In this document: positions 11,598-23,271 of the stretch, piece after piece | Layout: each line of letters opens with the position of its first letter | How positions within the stretch are numbered: position 1 is the first letter of the stretch | Source: Cristatella mucedo | Taxonomy: Eukaryota > Bryozoa > Phylactolaemata > Cristatellidae | DNA: 64,000 bases | Assembly: GCA_009760855.2 (NCBI GenBank) | Contig: WPIO01000015.1 | Location: 4,887,501-4,951,500 of the forward strand | Reading direction: 5' to 3' | Notes under the pieces: model-generated | What the model was told of the DNA's origin: nothing | The model's input: the letters and a program-made list of their open reading frames with translations, nothing else | The model's database searches: none | Position numbers and translations under genes: made by a program

Positions 11598-11870
11598 AGT
11601 TGTGTAGCATCCTCAGAGAACTTAATCTCTTTCTGGGCACTTAACACATGCTGTAAAGGAAGGATGGTCGAATGGTTAGTGGTTGAATGCTCAATGAAAA
11701 CAAGCGTGACATGGTTAGAGGTGACATGCACAGGGTCAGCATGCAGACATAGTTACTGGCAGCATGCACGGTTTCAGTACGCATAAGCACAAATGGACGA
11801 ATCACAGGGACCCATTAAATGCTGGGGTAAATAAATGTAGTTTTAGCCTTTTTAGGCAAGAAGAAAGCAG
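11598..11870 (-). mobile_element. L2-clade LINE 3'-end fragment
   Basis: The reverse complement gives the standard L2 tail preceded by the 3' UTR, including the reverse of GGGTCCCTGTGATTCGTC, as in the 7.4 kb copy. Confidence 0.7.
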
Positions 11871-12235
11871 CTGCAGGCTCGCCTTCGTGGTCAAGGACTT
11901 TGCCAGCCAGTTCTGGAATTGCAAGAAGGCTCAAATAGCACAGAGTTGGCCAAAATTCGAAAAGCAAAACTGCACAACTTTTAAATTGTAAACAAGTTAC
12001 CAATTAGTAATGGGGTTTAATTCAGTTGTCTGGAAGGTTCATAGAATAGTAGATTTTTAATTTTATAAAAATCAATAGAGCTGACGGTGACATAGACTAA
12101 TGATTTACTTTGAAAAAAATTTCTATTGGCTGAGCTGATATGAGGGGGGCATTTTATCTTGTCGGAGCTGCCTTTTGCTGGACTACGCTGTGGGCAGACT
12201 ATTTTCTCGGGTTGTCTGGTCGTGGGCTATTTTAC

Positions 12236-12333
12236 CAGTAATATTAAATATTTTATATAATTTTTTTTAATATAAATTATTTATTATAAATTAAAATTAT
12301 TATAAAATATTTATATATAGTAGTAATTAATAT
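12236..12333. repeat. AT-rich block
   Basis: About 100 bp of almost pure A and T with no coding potential. Confidence 0.7.
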
Positions 12334-13169
12334 TGTGCTAGGTCATAGATTAGGGAATGCACTCTCATTGCTCTTGTGCAACGTCGCCTTCTCTCCTTAT
12401 GACATCTCTGGCCGGCTCCTTCCTAGCTGTCCGTCCCGTGCTGGTAATTCCGTGGTTATCGTTTCCTTGACTCCAGTCCTACAGACTCGGCTTTTCGGTT
12501 TCTCTTGGTGGAGGCAGATGAAATCTGCTGGCCACGTACGTATGTGTATCGAAGACTTTTTAAGCTTTGAGTGTGCCACAGCAAGCTCTCTAGCGTGATG
12601 CAGCCCATTTAATCTGCCTGGCTTTGTGGAGCCGCAGACAGAGAGAGAGAGAGATGAACCGTACGTTGTACATGCATTCAAAGAGGTCTGTACTCTACCA
12701 GCCCCCCTAGCCACACCCCTCAAAGCCTCGGCAGGTTTTCCTTTTGGTTTGCGGTACAGGTTTTGGCGAATCGTTCAGGGATTTTTAAATTCCATTGACA
12801 CGTCGTTCCATTTTACTGCTGAGCTACGGTGATGTGACGGCCCCTTAGGGTTATGGCTATGGCGTTCCGCAAACTTGCATTTATATGAATAACGCCTTCA
12901 TGTCGGCAGGCGGCTAACCGATCACTGCTGCTGTGAATGAGTTCATTGAAGTCATTATTTTCTCATATATAGCTCTTTTGTGTTTTCTCCTTGCTGTTCT
13001 ATGTCACGTTCTCCAAGGGATTTGAGGTTGGCTAGAGGCACAGCTAAGGACTTGAGTCAGAGGAGATGTGCTACGATGTTCAGGCTGAGAAGGAAGGAGT
13101 TCGGCCAGATTGGCCGGAGCAAGATAACGAAGTGACCAAGAAGCTTCTCTCACAGCATGTGCCAAATGC

Positions 13170-13235
13170 CTTTAGAAAGAGATTAAGTTATCTGAGGGTG
13201 CTGTGCAATTGAATATTAGTAATAATAATTACTAT
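13170..13235 (+). mobile_element. L2 tail fragment
   Basis: It contains AGAAAGAGATTAAGTTATCT then GAGGGTGCTGTGC and an AT-rich repeat tail. Confidence 0.55.
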
Positions 13236-13244
13236 TACTAAAAT

Positions 13245-13560
13245 GATCGACAGATTCTTGAAGTCGATACACTGCTTAATGGGGCGCCAGTGAAGGTCGG
13301 ATCGAGAAGTGCTGCGATATGGCGGTTGCTACGTTCACGGCAGAGCAGCCAAGCTGCAGAGTGTTGCACCAAATTGTAAGTGTTCGCTTGCATAGGCGTG
13401 AAGATCTCGAGTTAGTGAGTAACAGGAGTCTAGGCTATATGTCACAAATGCGTGGATAAGCTTGGCTGTGGCCTCAGTTTCTATAGTCACAGAGGCTGGA
13501 GCTTGCTTCAGATTGCTGTCACGGCATAGCCTGATTTGACAACATTTAAAAAGAAGACGA
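13245..13560 (-). mobile_element. L2 reverse-transcriptase fragment
   Basis: In reverse it reads remnants of the L2 C-terminal region (LAALPW..., VTIETEATAKLIHAFVT), which correspond to SKLVHAFVTSRLDFCNSLL of the good copy. Confidence 0.6.
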
Positions 13561-13732
13561 AAAACCACATGCTCCATGCAAACTGTATTTGCTCTGTCCA
13601 TATGAATCGCCTTTCTTGCTTAATACATGCCGAACTGGTACATTTTAGCAATAAGAAATTGACGGGCTTCCTTTCCAGCATATATAAAATGGTTTGCCTT
13701 AGGTCTTGTCCCTGCACCTATAAACAAGGTTG

Positions 13733-14575
13733 TTGTTAGGCCACTAATTAAGAAAGCACTACTAGATCTAGAGAGCTTGATCAACTTCTACCCAGTCTCT
13801 CTATTACCTTTCCTATCACAGACAGTGGAACGAGTTGTGGCAGACCAGCTGAACTCTTATATTGAAACTTCAAACATAGCGAGGAAGTCCCAGTCTTATT
13901 TTAGAGGTAATTACTCCGAAAGGTCAGCATTGCCTTGATCGTATAACGACCTTCTCAGTAATGCAGACTTAGGTAAAGTCTCGATGCTTGTTTTTTTTGG
14001 ATCTTTCGGCAGCGTTCGATACTGGAGATCACCGAGTCCTCCTCAAGTGCTTCTCATCTCACGTCTACATCACTGGCACAGCACTACAATGGTCCCGGTT
14101 CTATTTTGGAGGGAGAGTCCAGAGTATTGACGTGAACGCGCAATCATTTCCGAGGAACCACTAAACTATGGACGACCTCAGGGCTCTCGACTCAGGGGTT
14201 CACTTCTTTTCACAATCTAAACTCATTCTTTTGCCGATGTAATCGCCAAGCGCCATCTAGGCTTTCATTTCTATGTCGAGGACACACAACTGTACCTATG
14301 CTTGGATCCCTCCCAGCCTTCGAGCACACAAACTACGTCAACTCCCTTGCTGCATGGCTTGGTGATACCCGCACGTGGATAGAAGTAGCAAGATTTCTCA
14401 AATTAAATGACAATTAAGCCAGCTTACAAGTTAAGGGCATACCAAGTGTGACTCATAAATTGGAAAGCAAAACTTAGCATTTAAAATCGGCTCTGCTAGC
14501 ATATCTCCTGTTGCATCTGCACGAGATTTATGTGTCCCATTCCAAAAGTGTCATTTCACTCGACAACCGGTCAGG
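13733..14575 (+). mobile_element. Decayed L2 LINE with frameshifts
   Basis: Remnants of the region upstream of and including the reverse transcriptase are readable (FYPVSLLPFLSQTVERVVAD; SLLFRGNYSERSAL-like; counterparts of DLSAAFDT, FHFYVEDTQLYL, and ARDLCVPF). Stops and frameshifts break every block, and the second catalytic Asp region reads VED rather than ADD. Confidence 0.65.
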
Positions 14576-15225
14576 CAAAGGTGTAGACTTTCTGACAGCA
14601 CCCGTAGTGTAAAGCTGTATAATCTAGGAGCTTATAGAAATTTATGCCCTCTATTGTTTGCTAATCCTCAAAAGGTAAGTAGCAGTCCACCTTATTCGTG
14701 AGTTTTGAACATTCGTGGCCATCTGCAGCATCGAATATTATTGCTGCAAAACAACTTGTGGCTTCTCCAAACTCGTAGCCTCAAGTTGACCCTCTGTCGG
14801 CAAATGGGTCGTCCCAGTGACCCAGTTTCATGGATACTAGATCATGAGATTTCCTGGTTTTTCTTTTACTGCCGATAGTAAGATTTCCCTTCCCTAGCTT
14901 CTTGGCAATTGACCTCTTATATAACCTTTGGGTGGTTTTCGTTGCCGAAATACGTGATCCTGGGGATTGGGTGTGTGTTCCAAGACGTGCTCCAAAATTG
15001 CCTTCAACTAGGCGTGAATGCATCCTTGCAGTATAATAAGTCCTCGGCAATTATTACCCTTTCTGTTTCACCACAGGCAGAACAGCAAATCAGGGAACAG
15101 TGTTTCGAGGTGGGGACCTGGCTAGCTGACGATACTTGTGATTGCTGGTGTCACTGCCATCTCGGCGAAGGTAGACATCACCTTCTTAATGGCACTGGCA
15201 GTCGGTAGCACTTCCTTGCAATCTT

Positions 15226-15298
15226 TGCAGGAAACGTAAAGCGCCAAGAAATCGAGTTCTCTGAGGTCGCTTTATCAAGTGTATTATTATTATTATTA
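15226..15298 (+). mobile_element. L2 3' tail
   Basis: It has GTAAAGCGCCAAGAAATCG, GTTCTCTGAGGTCGC, TTTATCAAGTG and an (ATT)n end. It may be the true 3' end of the element at 13733 with unrelated DNA between. Confidence 0.65.
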
Positions 15299-15462
15299 AT
15301 TTTGCAGCTGCTGTGTGCAAATCTTTTGCCGGACTTTCACGGTGAGAAAGCCATTGGAAGAGATAGACGAGCTGTCCCTCCGTAATAGTATAGACGATCG
15401 AGCAAGTTTGTATGCAGCCTCATGGAATGCTCTCCGTTCCTTGCACTAAGGTTTCTTTTTAG

Positions 15463-15588
15463 AGAGCTTCCGACCTTGCTGCTGCTTATCGCGATCAGAC
15501 GACTGCCAGGAAGTGGAACACTTGTAAAAACGTTTGCGTGGCACTCACGGCGTACGACGGACCCTGTCCTGACGCTGTGCTCGAGGAG
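15463..15588 (+). CDS. Giant gene, exon 7
   Basis: The acceptor TTTCTTTTTAG ends at 15462 and the donor GTGAGC starts at 15589. Exactly 42 codons, phase 0 on both sides. It encodes RASDLAAAYRDQTTARKW, then NTCKNVCVALTAYDGPC and PDAVLEE. The Y...KWNTCKNV...L pattern resembles exons 21 and 29. Confidence 0.75.
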
Positions 15589-16001
15589 GTGAGCCTCTGC
15601 TGACCGTGCGCACGCGCCCCGCAGGTCGGTCAGGCCGTGTGGTTCTCTTTGCTCCGAGCTTTTCTGCCGCCGACGACTCGCATTTGCGAATGCGCCGCTG
15701 CCGCTCTACGGTGCCATGACGCCGCCACAGAGAGTTCTAGGCACCGGCTGATTGCTGCCGGCGCTCTTCTGCCACTCATCACGCCACTCATTCATGTGAC
15801 TGCTGCCTCTGTTTTGCTAGCTGTGTCGCGAATGCTTGCATCGACGACATGCGACCTTAAGTGGCGCGTGCGCTTGGTGCTTTCTGCCATCTGCGGCCGT
15901 GTCTAGTCAGCACGCTGCTCACGCTGCCTCGCTGCATGTCGCCGTGCTGCTGCTGTCTGCCGGCGCCGTGCACAAGTTGTTGCGTGCGTCGGCCGCTGCA
16001 G

Positions 16002-16152
16002 CTTCTACGGGAGAAGTACAGGTACCTGACGAGGAAGTACGTCGAGACGTTCTACGGCGAGCACATGCCGGGCTGGCACGAGCTGAAGCCGGAGCAGCGA
16101 GCGGACAGGATCAGCAAGTTCTGCGCCGACGCCGAGCAGCTGCGCAGCGCCG
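16002..16152 (+). CDS. Giant gene, exon 8
   Basis: The acceptor AG is at 16000-16001 and the donor GTGAGC at 16153. Phase 0 in, phase 1 out. It encodes LLREKYRYLTRKYVETFYG, EHMPGWHELKPEQRADRISK and FCADAEQLRSA. It is very GC-rich, like exons 9-11. Confidence 0.8.
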
Positions 16153-16344
16153 GTGAGCAGACGCCGCTGCCTCCGCCGTGGATGCCGCTGCCGCTGTCGT
16201 GTCGCCTTCAGCCTCCGGTCGCCCACCAGGAGAGTGTGGCAGCTGGCGCGCGCTGACGTCGCGGTCAGCGTTGGCATCGCTGGATTGCTGCCAGATTGTC
16301 GCCAGGCTGCAGCAGCGCCGCCTCTTCTGCCGTCGCCGCCGTAG

Positions 16345-16641
16345 GCCAGTCGGCCGAGCTGGCGGGCCTCTACCGGGACCACGGCATGGAACCGGTCGAG
16401 TTCGCCAGCATCTTCGGAGACAACCAGTTCGAGTTTCTGAGGAAGCTGCTCTCGAGCCTGAAGGAGAGCGCCTCGGACGATGGCGACGGCAGCGGCAGCG
16501 GTGGCAGCGCTCAATGGGAGGCACTGGCCGCCACCACCGTTGGTCTGAAAGAGGAGGCCCGGCCCGCGGACTGGGACCCGCTCGTCGAGCTGGAGCGCAG
16601 GCGTCTCGAGGAGTGGCAGTGTCTGTCGCACATGCTGCAAG
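16345..16641 (+). CDS. Giant gene, exon 9 (longest)
   Basis: The acceptor TAG ends at 16344 and the donor GTAGGT starts at 16642. Phase 1 on both sides; about 99 residues. It contains AELAGLYRDHGMEPVEFASI, FLRKLLSSLKESASDDG, an acidic Gly/Ser linker and LVELERRRLEEWQCLSHML. The long frames on the opposite strand here are GC-driven shadows. Confidence 0.8.
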
Positions 16642-16939
16642 GTAGGTAGCCGCGGCTGCTGCCGCCGCCTCCGCCGCTGCTGCTACTGCCTCCGCCGCTG
16701 GCGCCCGATGCCACATCCGGCTCGCGTCGTGCACCGCGCTGCCGTCCTCCACGCTCGTGAACCGGCGCATCCCGTCCGTGCTGCCGCTTCCTGGTGCTTA
16801 AGCGATGCTAGGCCCAACCCAATAGTTGTGGGCAAGCCTGTAGTGTCTGTCACCCTCAAGTTGGGACAAGTCTTCACCCCACTTATCTGGCATCACACCG
16901 GCGACATATTTTCCCTGTTAGCTGGGCATGCTATTTCAA

Positions 16940-17480
16940 AGCGACTTATCGTTGGTTGAGCATGTTGCTTCTGCTGTCAAGTCGGTCTACTTTTCAGCTG
17001 AGGAGCATTGCCAAAATCATGGCCTGCTTCTCCGACGAGTGTACAACAGCTGAAAATTAATTCGTGTTTTCGTACAATTGGCATCTCGACTGCTGCAATT
17101 ATGCAATTCTGGACTCCTGACTCGTGCCCGTGATCCTCGGCGAATAGTGCACAGCTCAGCAGCTCGGCTGATCTGTCGTCAATGGAATAGCTGTCACATG
17201 AAGCCACTCATGTATGAGCTTCAGCGGCTCCTCATCAAGCATCGAATCGATTTCACCATCCTCTCTTTGGCCTAGGGATTACATTTCTCATTTTCAGCAG
17301 TCCCATCTATCCGACCCCTTAACTCTTCGCGTGTGTGCTTTTGCACCAGCAGCTTCTCAGCTTACAGGCATCCACTCGTTTTTTGCACTAAACTGAAATA
17401 TCTTGGCAATCGAGCCTTCAGTTCCTATGCACCGAAAGTCTGGACCGAAAGCCCGTGTGGCTTCTGTCACCACTTGCACT
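16940..17480 (+). mobile_element. Decayed L2 LINE fragment
   Basis: Remnants of the reverse-transcriptase C-terminus (AARLICRQWNSCHMKPLM, LLIKHRIDFTILSL) match AARLVCRERRSCHITPLL in the good copy. Multiple frameshifts. Confidence 0.6.
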
Positions 17481-18186
17481 GACTGTATCCAGCCGTGAGA
17501 TTCATGTATTCCGCTTACCTTTCCCTGCAACCCGTTCGAGCTTGTCGTTTTTGCTCTTGTCTGCTCTGTCTGCTTACGTTTGAGTGATTCAGTGCATGCG
17601 ACTTACAGGGGTCCTGCCAGCTGCTGGCTTCTGGTTTTTCCTTGCTTGCTTTCACATGCTGTTGGTCTAGGCAGGATACTTGTATCCCGTGGTGTGCTCG
17701 TCTGACCATGATACCCTGGATATTATTAACCCATGATAGTTGCATCTCTTCAGCAAGCTGTAAACAGTGCCTCGATGTAGATCTAGTTCTCTTAAGGTTG
17801 CTCTTCAAATAACGTATTACTTTATTGCTATCATAGTTACTATCCCTGCCTGTGTACTGCACCTGGTGCCGCCTGTCGCCTGGTGCAGTGCAGATCGGTT
17901 GCATCTGCTTCCGGCTCCATCCACTTCCTATCCTTCCCTGGTGCTGTCAACGGCTGCTGCTGCGGCTATCTGCCGCCGACGGCCGGTCTAGTGGCACGTG
18001 CAGCGTGACACAGGCAGCGTAGCGTAGTACAGCACCGCTGCCCCGATGCTTTCCCGATTTGACTCGATCGCTATGTGGGATCGTCTGGCTCAAGTCATCG
18101 TGCGCGTTTGCGCGAGTGTGTGTCCGCGCCTCGCACACGTAATCAGACTCGTAATCAGACTAGCAGAGTGGCGTTTCTGCTGACAG

Positions 18187-18370
18187 GCGTCAACGGAGTG
18201 TTCTGGGGTGACAGCGGCCGTCTGGCCGAGGCGATTCGACTTCGGCACCAGATGACCGTGTGCTCGGTCTTGGAGACCATTACGGAAGCCGGTCACTATT
18301 GCATGCTGGCAGATAGGATCCAAATGATTGTCCACCTGGCTCCGAACGACCCGAAATGGAGGCGGCACCT
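18187..18370 (+). CDS. Giant gene, exon 10
   Basis: The acceptor GACAG ends at 18186 and the donor GTAAGC starts at 18371. Phase 1 in, phase 2 out. It encodes VNGVFWGDSGRLAEAIRLRH, then TVCSVLETITEAGHYCMLAD and VHLAPNDPKWRRHL. LAEAIRLRHQ aligns with LVEAVHRKHQ of exon 26 and LVDAVERRHQ of exon 18. Confidence 0.8.
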
Positions 18371-18569
18371 GTAAGCGGAGCAGCGGCACCTCACCGACAC
18401 ACCGGCCGCCTCTACATGCTCCCGCTGGAGCGTCGTTGCATCTCTCGCTTGCGAGGGAGCAGCCGCGGGTCAACTGGGCTGGCCGGCTGGCCAGGTTGCA
18501 CCGGCCCCTTCCAACCCGGAACGAGGCTGGGTCACACACTTTGACCTTCTCGCCCCTTCTCTCATGCAG

Positions 18570-18708
18570 GCTGGCACGCGACTGGTTGCGCCTGGTCGAG
18601 CTGGGCCACGAGCTGCTGCTCACTCTTGACGAGCGTGTGAGCAGCGCCAAGAAGTTCAAGCCGTCGATCGTCGAGGCGCCGCCGGGCAGCAATCGCAAGA
18701 CGCTCTTG
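18570..18708 (+). CDS. Giant gene, exon 11
   Basis: The acceptor CTCATGCAG ends at 18569 and the donor GTATGC starts at 18709. Phase 2 in, phase 0 out. It encodes ARDWLRLVELGHELLLTLDE, then a basic linker with SSAKKFKPSIVEAPPGSN. Confidence 0.75.
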
Positions 18709-19015
18709 GTATGCGGGTGCTGCTCGCAGCGCTTGCGCCGGTGCCGTTCTGCTCGCACGGTCGCGGCTTTCGTGCCTCCGGGAGGGGGCCGTTGGCACGG
18801 GAGATGGCAATCGGTGTGGCGGAGTTGCTCCGCTCGTCGGCATTGCGGTCGTTTCACTTGAAGCCCGCTAGTTGTGCACCGGTCGGCCATGCTGGCAAAT
18901 GCGCTCGTGCACAAGCATGTGTTCAGCAGCATGGTAAGTGTACCGTGATTTCGTGAGATTGCTGGGTAATGATGGCTAGCAGCCATCGCGATGCACTCAA
19001 CTGTAGCCTCCGACT

Positions 19016-19046
<31 letters not shown>
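19016..19046. repeat. (GAT)n microsatellite
   Basis: About ten GAT units, intronic. Confidence 0.85.
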
Positions 19047-19047
<1 letters not shown>

Positions 19048-19099
19048 GTAATGACGATATTCATGATTAATTGGCTGTGCACTGCTGAAGCCGGCTGAA

Positions 19100-19445
19100 G
19101 CTGCCTCTGGGCACTTTACACATACTGGAAAGAAAGCCTGTCAGTTGCTCAGTCAGTTGCTTAGTGATGCATGCAGAGTTTGTGACTGCACAGGCTCACA
19201 GAAGATAATTCGTGTGGGTGAAGTTAAAGCATTGGAGAACAGGCAGGTTTAAGAACTTTATTGTAAGCCTGTGTAATTTTAGAATTTATTGTAAGCCAGT
19301 GCAGGTTGGCAAGAAGTGGTGTAACTTGGCAGTTGCAACGTTCGCGACAGACTAACTTGGTTGCAGAGTTTTGCACTGTTTGTAAGAATCTGATTATATA
19401 AGCAGGAAGATGTGCAATCACTGAGTCACTGAGTGGTAGAATTCT
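19100..19445 (-). mobile_element. L2 LINE fragment
   Basis: In reverse it holds a partial tail and the remnant IRFLQTVQNSATKLVCRERC, the counterpart of IRRLQLVQNSAARLVCRERR in the good copy. Confidence 0.65.
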
Positions 19446-19979
19446 AGATTGAATGTCACTAATGGATGGACTAGTTGCCTGTTGTATCCTTATCTATGCA
19501 GGCTAGAGTTGTTGCAGTGATAGCTTGCTGTTAGTACTCAAGACTCGACTGTTGATCTGTTGTAGTCCTCTAGTGAGAGCTACCTTTGGCAGGACATCAT
19601 CATGTTCCATGCAGAGGCTACTCTAGATTTTCTGGGCGAGCCCATTTCGTGGGTTAGCCTTTCCTATTTATGAGTGACTCTAGGTGTGCCCATAACTATG
19701 TGGTTGGTTTTTATCATCGCTCAATTCGAGAAAGTTTGTTTCCCTCCGAGTGCAAATGTCAGCAAAACATGCTGCACAGGAGTTGAGAGAGTTAGTAGGG
19801 CTGGAAAGCAGGAAATTAGTGAAAGCATATGTAAAGTGCCTAGACTAGATTTAGTTCTCATTGCTATGCAAGCATTTCATTATTACTATTGGTAAATACA
19901 GATACAGCAGTGTCATCTGAATACAAATAAAAGCTTAAGTTTTCTTAGCGATTATATGTACTAGAGGGATAATATACAT

Positions 19980-20800
19980 TTAAATTGTGGATAATATAAA
20001 ATATGGAGTGGAAAGAAGTGGACTCATAACATATTCTCCAGGTATCTCCAACTTTAGGGCTCACCTGATGACTGAAGGCTGATGATAATATTGCTCAAAA
20101 ATATCAAGAAGGGCTATGTGATTAATGTTAGTAACTGCTGCAGAGAGATCTAGCAGAGCCCCCGGGTAGACTCGACCTAAGTTAGCATTGCTGAGAACAT
20201 AATACACCTGCAGCAGTTCTGTCTGTGGTGTTATTAGCCCTAAAATCGTTTTAAAACTTAATTTCTAGTTGCTCGGTTTGGTGTTTTAATGTATGAGATG
20301 AGCTGGTGGTCGCCACCCAATACAGTGTCTTAGACAGGAAAGGTACTTGGGATGGTGGGCAGAAGTTGGCCCATTTCCCCTGGTGTACTGTTAACTTCTT
20401 AATGATTGACCTGACAACAGCCTATTTGGAGGATGCACGGTCAAAATCAAAGGCTATGGACATATTTATTATGTTAGCTATGCAGGAACATATCAAACAG
20501 TTTCCAAAAGTCGTAAGGTCTTCATAGAATAGGTAGTCAACCTCGGGATGAGAGCAACAGGAGTTAGCTTGAAGGTAGACATCGAGGTTGGGCAAGGTAC
20601 AGAGGCTGCCGAGTTCAGTGGGAATGGTACCATGGGGGTTGACTCTTATCATCTTGCTGACAAAAGACCTTAGAAAGCAATTCGCTCGATCACCACAAAG
20701 ATTTCTAGGCCTGGCGCTGACTTGGGAGCAGTCAAGGAGAGGCTTATAGTTTGACTGTAAGTCGAATGATCGATGAACTGGTAAAATAGCATGAGCTGGT
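19980..20800 (-). mobile_element. L2-type LINE fragment, region upstream of and into the RT
   Basis: Reverse-strand translation gives FDFDRASSKKAVVRSIIKK, VPFLSKTL and FRANNTTD, which match the L2 order (..SSFK.A.V.P.IKK.., ..PFLSK.LE.VV.., FRANHSTE). An open piece covers 20422-20889. Later parts contain stops. Confidence 0.6.
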
Positions 20801-20869
20801 ACCCTAATCAACAAGATGCAGTGACTCGAGCCGAATGAGAAGCATTTCGTGAGCAGATGAAAAAAACAG

Positions 20870-21270
20870 CAGGTCTCACAAAGCTGCAAAAGCTTAGTGG
20901 GTGTAACAAGGGAGAGTTGCCTATAGCCCTCTCAAAGCCTAAGCGATTTTCGGTAAGCGTGGGGTAGCCAACGTACTTCACCTCACACATGCAACAAAGA
21001 GAAAGTGAGAAGCGTAGCTGAGTCAGGGGTGCAGTCGAGGAAGTGGGTATAGCATGGAAGTAGCAGCCCAGGATGGCTGGAAAGGATGTGCCTTAGTCGG
21101 CAGTAGGGGAGTAGATGTCGTTGGTTACGAATTGTTGTGAAGAGTTCCACAGTCTAGGGTCTGCAGAGCAAAACCTGCTTCTTGGCTGCCGTTCTGTAAG
21201 CACAAGTCGGACAAGTCGTCACTGTTTGTCACAAGGCTTGCTGATGGAAATACTGCTGCATCTGCTGTGA
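20870..21270 (-). mobile_element. Second LINE family, 3' end
   Basis: It matches the copy at 25470-26240 in the same orientation (GCTGGAAAGGATGTGCC.., AGTCGGCAGTAG.., AGTTCCACAGTC). Confidence 0.6.
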
Positions 21271-21669
21271 ATGGTTTCGTTATGGCATGGAGTGGTAGGT
21301 ACCGTGAGATAGGGTAACAGTTAACCTTGAACAGGTGTGCCGAGAGGGGCTTCGACCCAATACCACCCCCCCTGCATTTGGACTGACCCGAAGGGCCTGC
21401 TCAAGCTCTGGCATGATTGGCGCCCGTGAGCCAGGCCAAAGTTTGGCTCCTACTTGAACGTAATTCTGGACTCGTGCATACTCTTAGCCAGAGTGGGATC
21501 TTCGGCAGACCAGCGAGATCAGCTCGTCGCTGGTTTGATTGCAAATCTGCAATTTGTAGCCAATACCAGAGCTTGGAGGACCCCTGACACATTCCTTATC
21601 TGGGCCATTCGCACTGGAAGTAAAATCCAGTAGTCCTGCTTTCGATATATGATGAAGGATACCAGCCTC

Positions 21670-21830
21670 ATTATTAGCTGATTTAACAGCCTCATTTGTA
21701 TAGCGGCAGATGAGCCTTCGATGCGGTCACTGCAGCTTGCTGATGGCAATAAATGATTGCCCCCTGAAGTATTCGAACCCACGACCTCGGTTGTGAGGAC
21801 CGAGTACCTTACCTTCTGGGCTATCACGGG
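21670..21830 (-). mobile_element. tRNA-derived SINE, family B
   Basis: It shows the family tail in reverse (AGCTGATTTAACAGCCTC), then the body and a B box in reverse (GTATTCGAACCCACGACC). Confidence 0.65.
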
Positions 21831-22145
21831 CCCTATCACGACCTTCCTTGCATTAAGACAAGCCAATCTTTGGGGGGGGAGACTATTTGGCACTGTTTGT
21901 GACCTTAGTTGTTGTGCATGTAGATGTGGCGATCACTGCCTGTTGCTGGCCACTTTCTTTGATCCGGTTGCATCACGGTTGCCTATTAGGCTTTGCTCAC
22001 TGGAGTCCGATATTTACCAAGTGGCCACTTCGTGGCATATGTTACGGTTGCCAGCTTTCTGGCCACGGCTGGGCCGTGTGCACTATGTTAAGGTAGTGAG
22101 GCTCTGCATGGAAAGGGAGATTGAATTGTGCACTGCTCTACAGGG

Positions 22146-22149
<4 letters not shown>

Positions 22150-22229
<80 letters not shown>
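22150..22229. repeat. (GA)n microsatellite
   Basis: About 40 GA units; intronic, 170 bp before exon 12. It creates spurious RE- and SL-repeat frames. Confidence 0.95.
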
Positions 22230-22231
<2 letters not shown>

Positions 22232-22398
22232 CTGCCAGTGCTTCTAGTCAGCGTTTGCAGCTGGTCATCATCGATTGACAAAGTGGAGAGAACCAGGCAG
22301 GTGCTACCGTGCTCCTTAGCGCTCAGATCGGCTGTCGGTTCGAGAGTAAGCAGGTCAAGGTCGGTGGCTTGACGACTCCCCTGCACTGCTCGTCGTAG

Positions 22399-22573
22399 GA
22401 ATCTGTGGTTCAGCTACTGCAGCTGAGGCAGAGCCAGGAGGCTCGCATGCTGCACGCCATTCTCACCGGCGTCACGGAGGAGCAGACGTCGATAGCTGCC
22501 AAGCTCAGCAGAAGCGGCCGATATTTGAAGCTCGCCATCCTGCAGCAGACAGCGAGCAGGCTGCTACCAAGCG
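22399..22573 (+). CDS. Giant gene, exon 12
   Basis: The acceptor TAG ends at 22398 and the donor GTCAGT starts at 22574. Phase 0 in, phase 1 out. It encodes ESVVQLLQLRQSQEARMLH, then AILTGVTEEQTSIAAKLSRS and YLKLAILQQTASRLLPS. LLQLRQSQEARML is a likely repeat-helix copy. Confidence 0.8.
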
Positions 22574-22960
22574 GTCAGTGGAGATTGCGTGCCTCTGGCG
22601 ATCGTTGGCAAGCTCTGTGCGCTGAACCGCAGCCACGTGACTGCGGTTTAGTCACGTGACCGAACTGCTGCCCCTGCTGGCCTTTACTGTTCAAAGGCTC
22701 CCATGTTGCAGTGACATTCAATCGGCCCCTTTCCCGGAAGGGTGGTGGTAATTGTGGTGCCGGAGGCGAGGTGTGTCGAAAGGCATTGTTTCGAAGGCAG
22801 TTACTCTATTTCGAAAGTCAATCGTCTCTGTCCGTAGTTGCCCACCATGGTGGCCCTGTTCGTCGGCTCACCTTGCACTTTGCCTGCTGCCGTGGTGGCC
22901 TCCTCGACTGATCGCCGTCTGGCTGGTAGGAGCTTGCATTGAAACTGGTGTTTTTTGCAG

Positions 22961-23145
22961 ATGTCGCCAAGCGGAACGACTGCCTGAAAGCAGCGGCAGT
23001 GCTGAAGCTGTCCACGCCGCTCGACCAGGCTGATTCTGAGTCCACGGAGAAAGGCGAGGATGTGTCCGTGGCATCCATTCTGGCTGAGCTCATCGAGATG
23101 CAGATGTACGAGAGCGCTCTGCTGCTGAGGGCTTTCAACGAGCAG
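22961..23145 (+). CDS. Giant gene, exon 13
   Basis: The acceptor TTTTTTGCAG ends at 22960 and the donor GTATGA starts at 23146. Phase 1 in, phase 0 out. It encodes DVAKRNDCLKAAAVLKL, an acidic Ser/Glu linker, then VASILAELIEMQMYESALLL and AFNEQ. The last block resembles the end of exon 6. Confidence 0.8.
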
Positions 23146-23271
23146 GTATGAGCCGACCGGCTACTCGCTCTGCAGCCCCTGCTCGGAATTTGAGCAGCTC
23201 CCCGTGGGCTTAACATCGATATTTGTTGCAGCTATGTCTAAACACCGACATTCAGCAGTCTGCTTGTCGTG

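Larger units (their letters stand above)
10614..15462 (+). other. Intron 6, 4.8 kb
   Basis: It begins with a short GT-rich stretch and holds L2 fragments on both strands (11598-11870 -, 13170-13235 +, 13245-13560 -, 13733-14575 +, 15226-15298 +). An AT-rich block lies at 12236-12333. I recognise nothing in 10800-11590, 12340-13165 or 14580-15220. Confidence 0.5.
18709..22398 (+). other. Intron 11, 3.7 kb
   Basis: It contains a (GAT)n run (19016-19046), minus-strand LINE pieces (19100-19445, 19980-20800, 20870-21270), a SINE (21670-21830) and a long (GA)n tract (22150-22229). A stretch ending at the strong donor at 18934 looks coding but does not fit the phase. Confidence 0.5.

Noticed and set aside
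16005-16770. Long open frames of 211 and 219 codons on the minus strand
   Set aside because: They lie opposite exons 8 and 9 in very GC-rich DNA, are Arg/Ala-rich and lack splice or start support. They are shadows of the + strand exons.
18863-18933. Possible extra exon ending at the strong donor GTAAGT (HRSAMLANALVHKHVFSSM)
   Set aside because: The peptide looks coding and the donor is good, but no acceptor gives phase 0 after exon 11. It would need a weaker donor for exon 11.
18090-19082. 330-codon frame on the minus strand
   Set aside because: It spans exons 10 and 11 and their introns in antisense and begins in a (GAT)n tract. The composition is that of a shadow frame.
21757-22386. RE- and SL-repeat proteins around GA tracts (also at 27.7, 32.3, 44.5 kb)
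   Set aside because: Translations of dinucleotide repeats, not genes.
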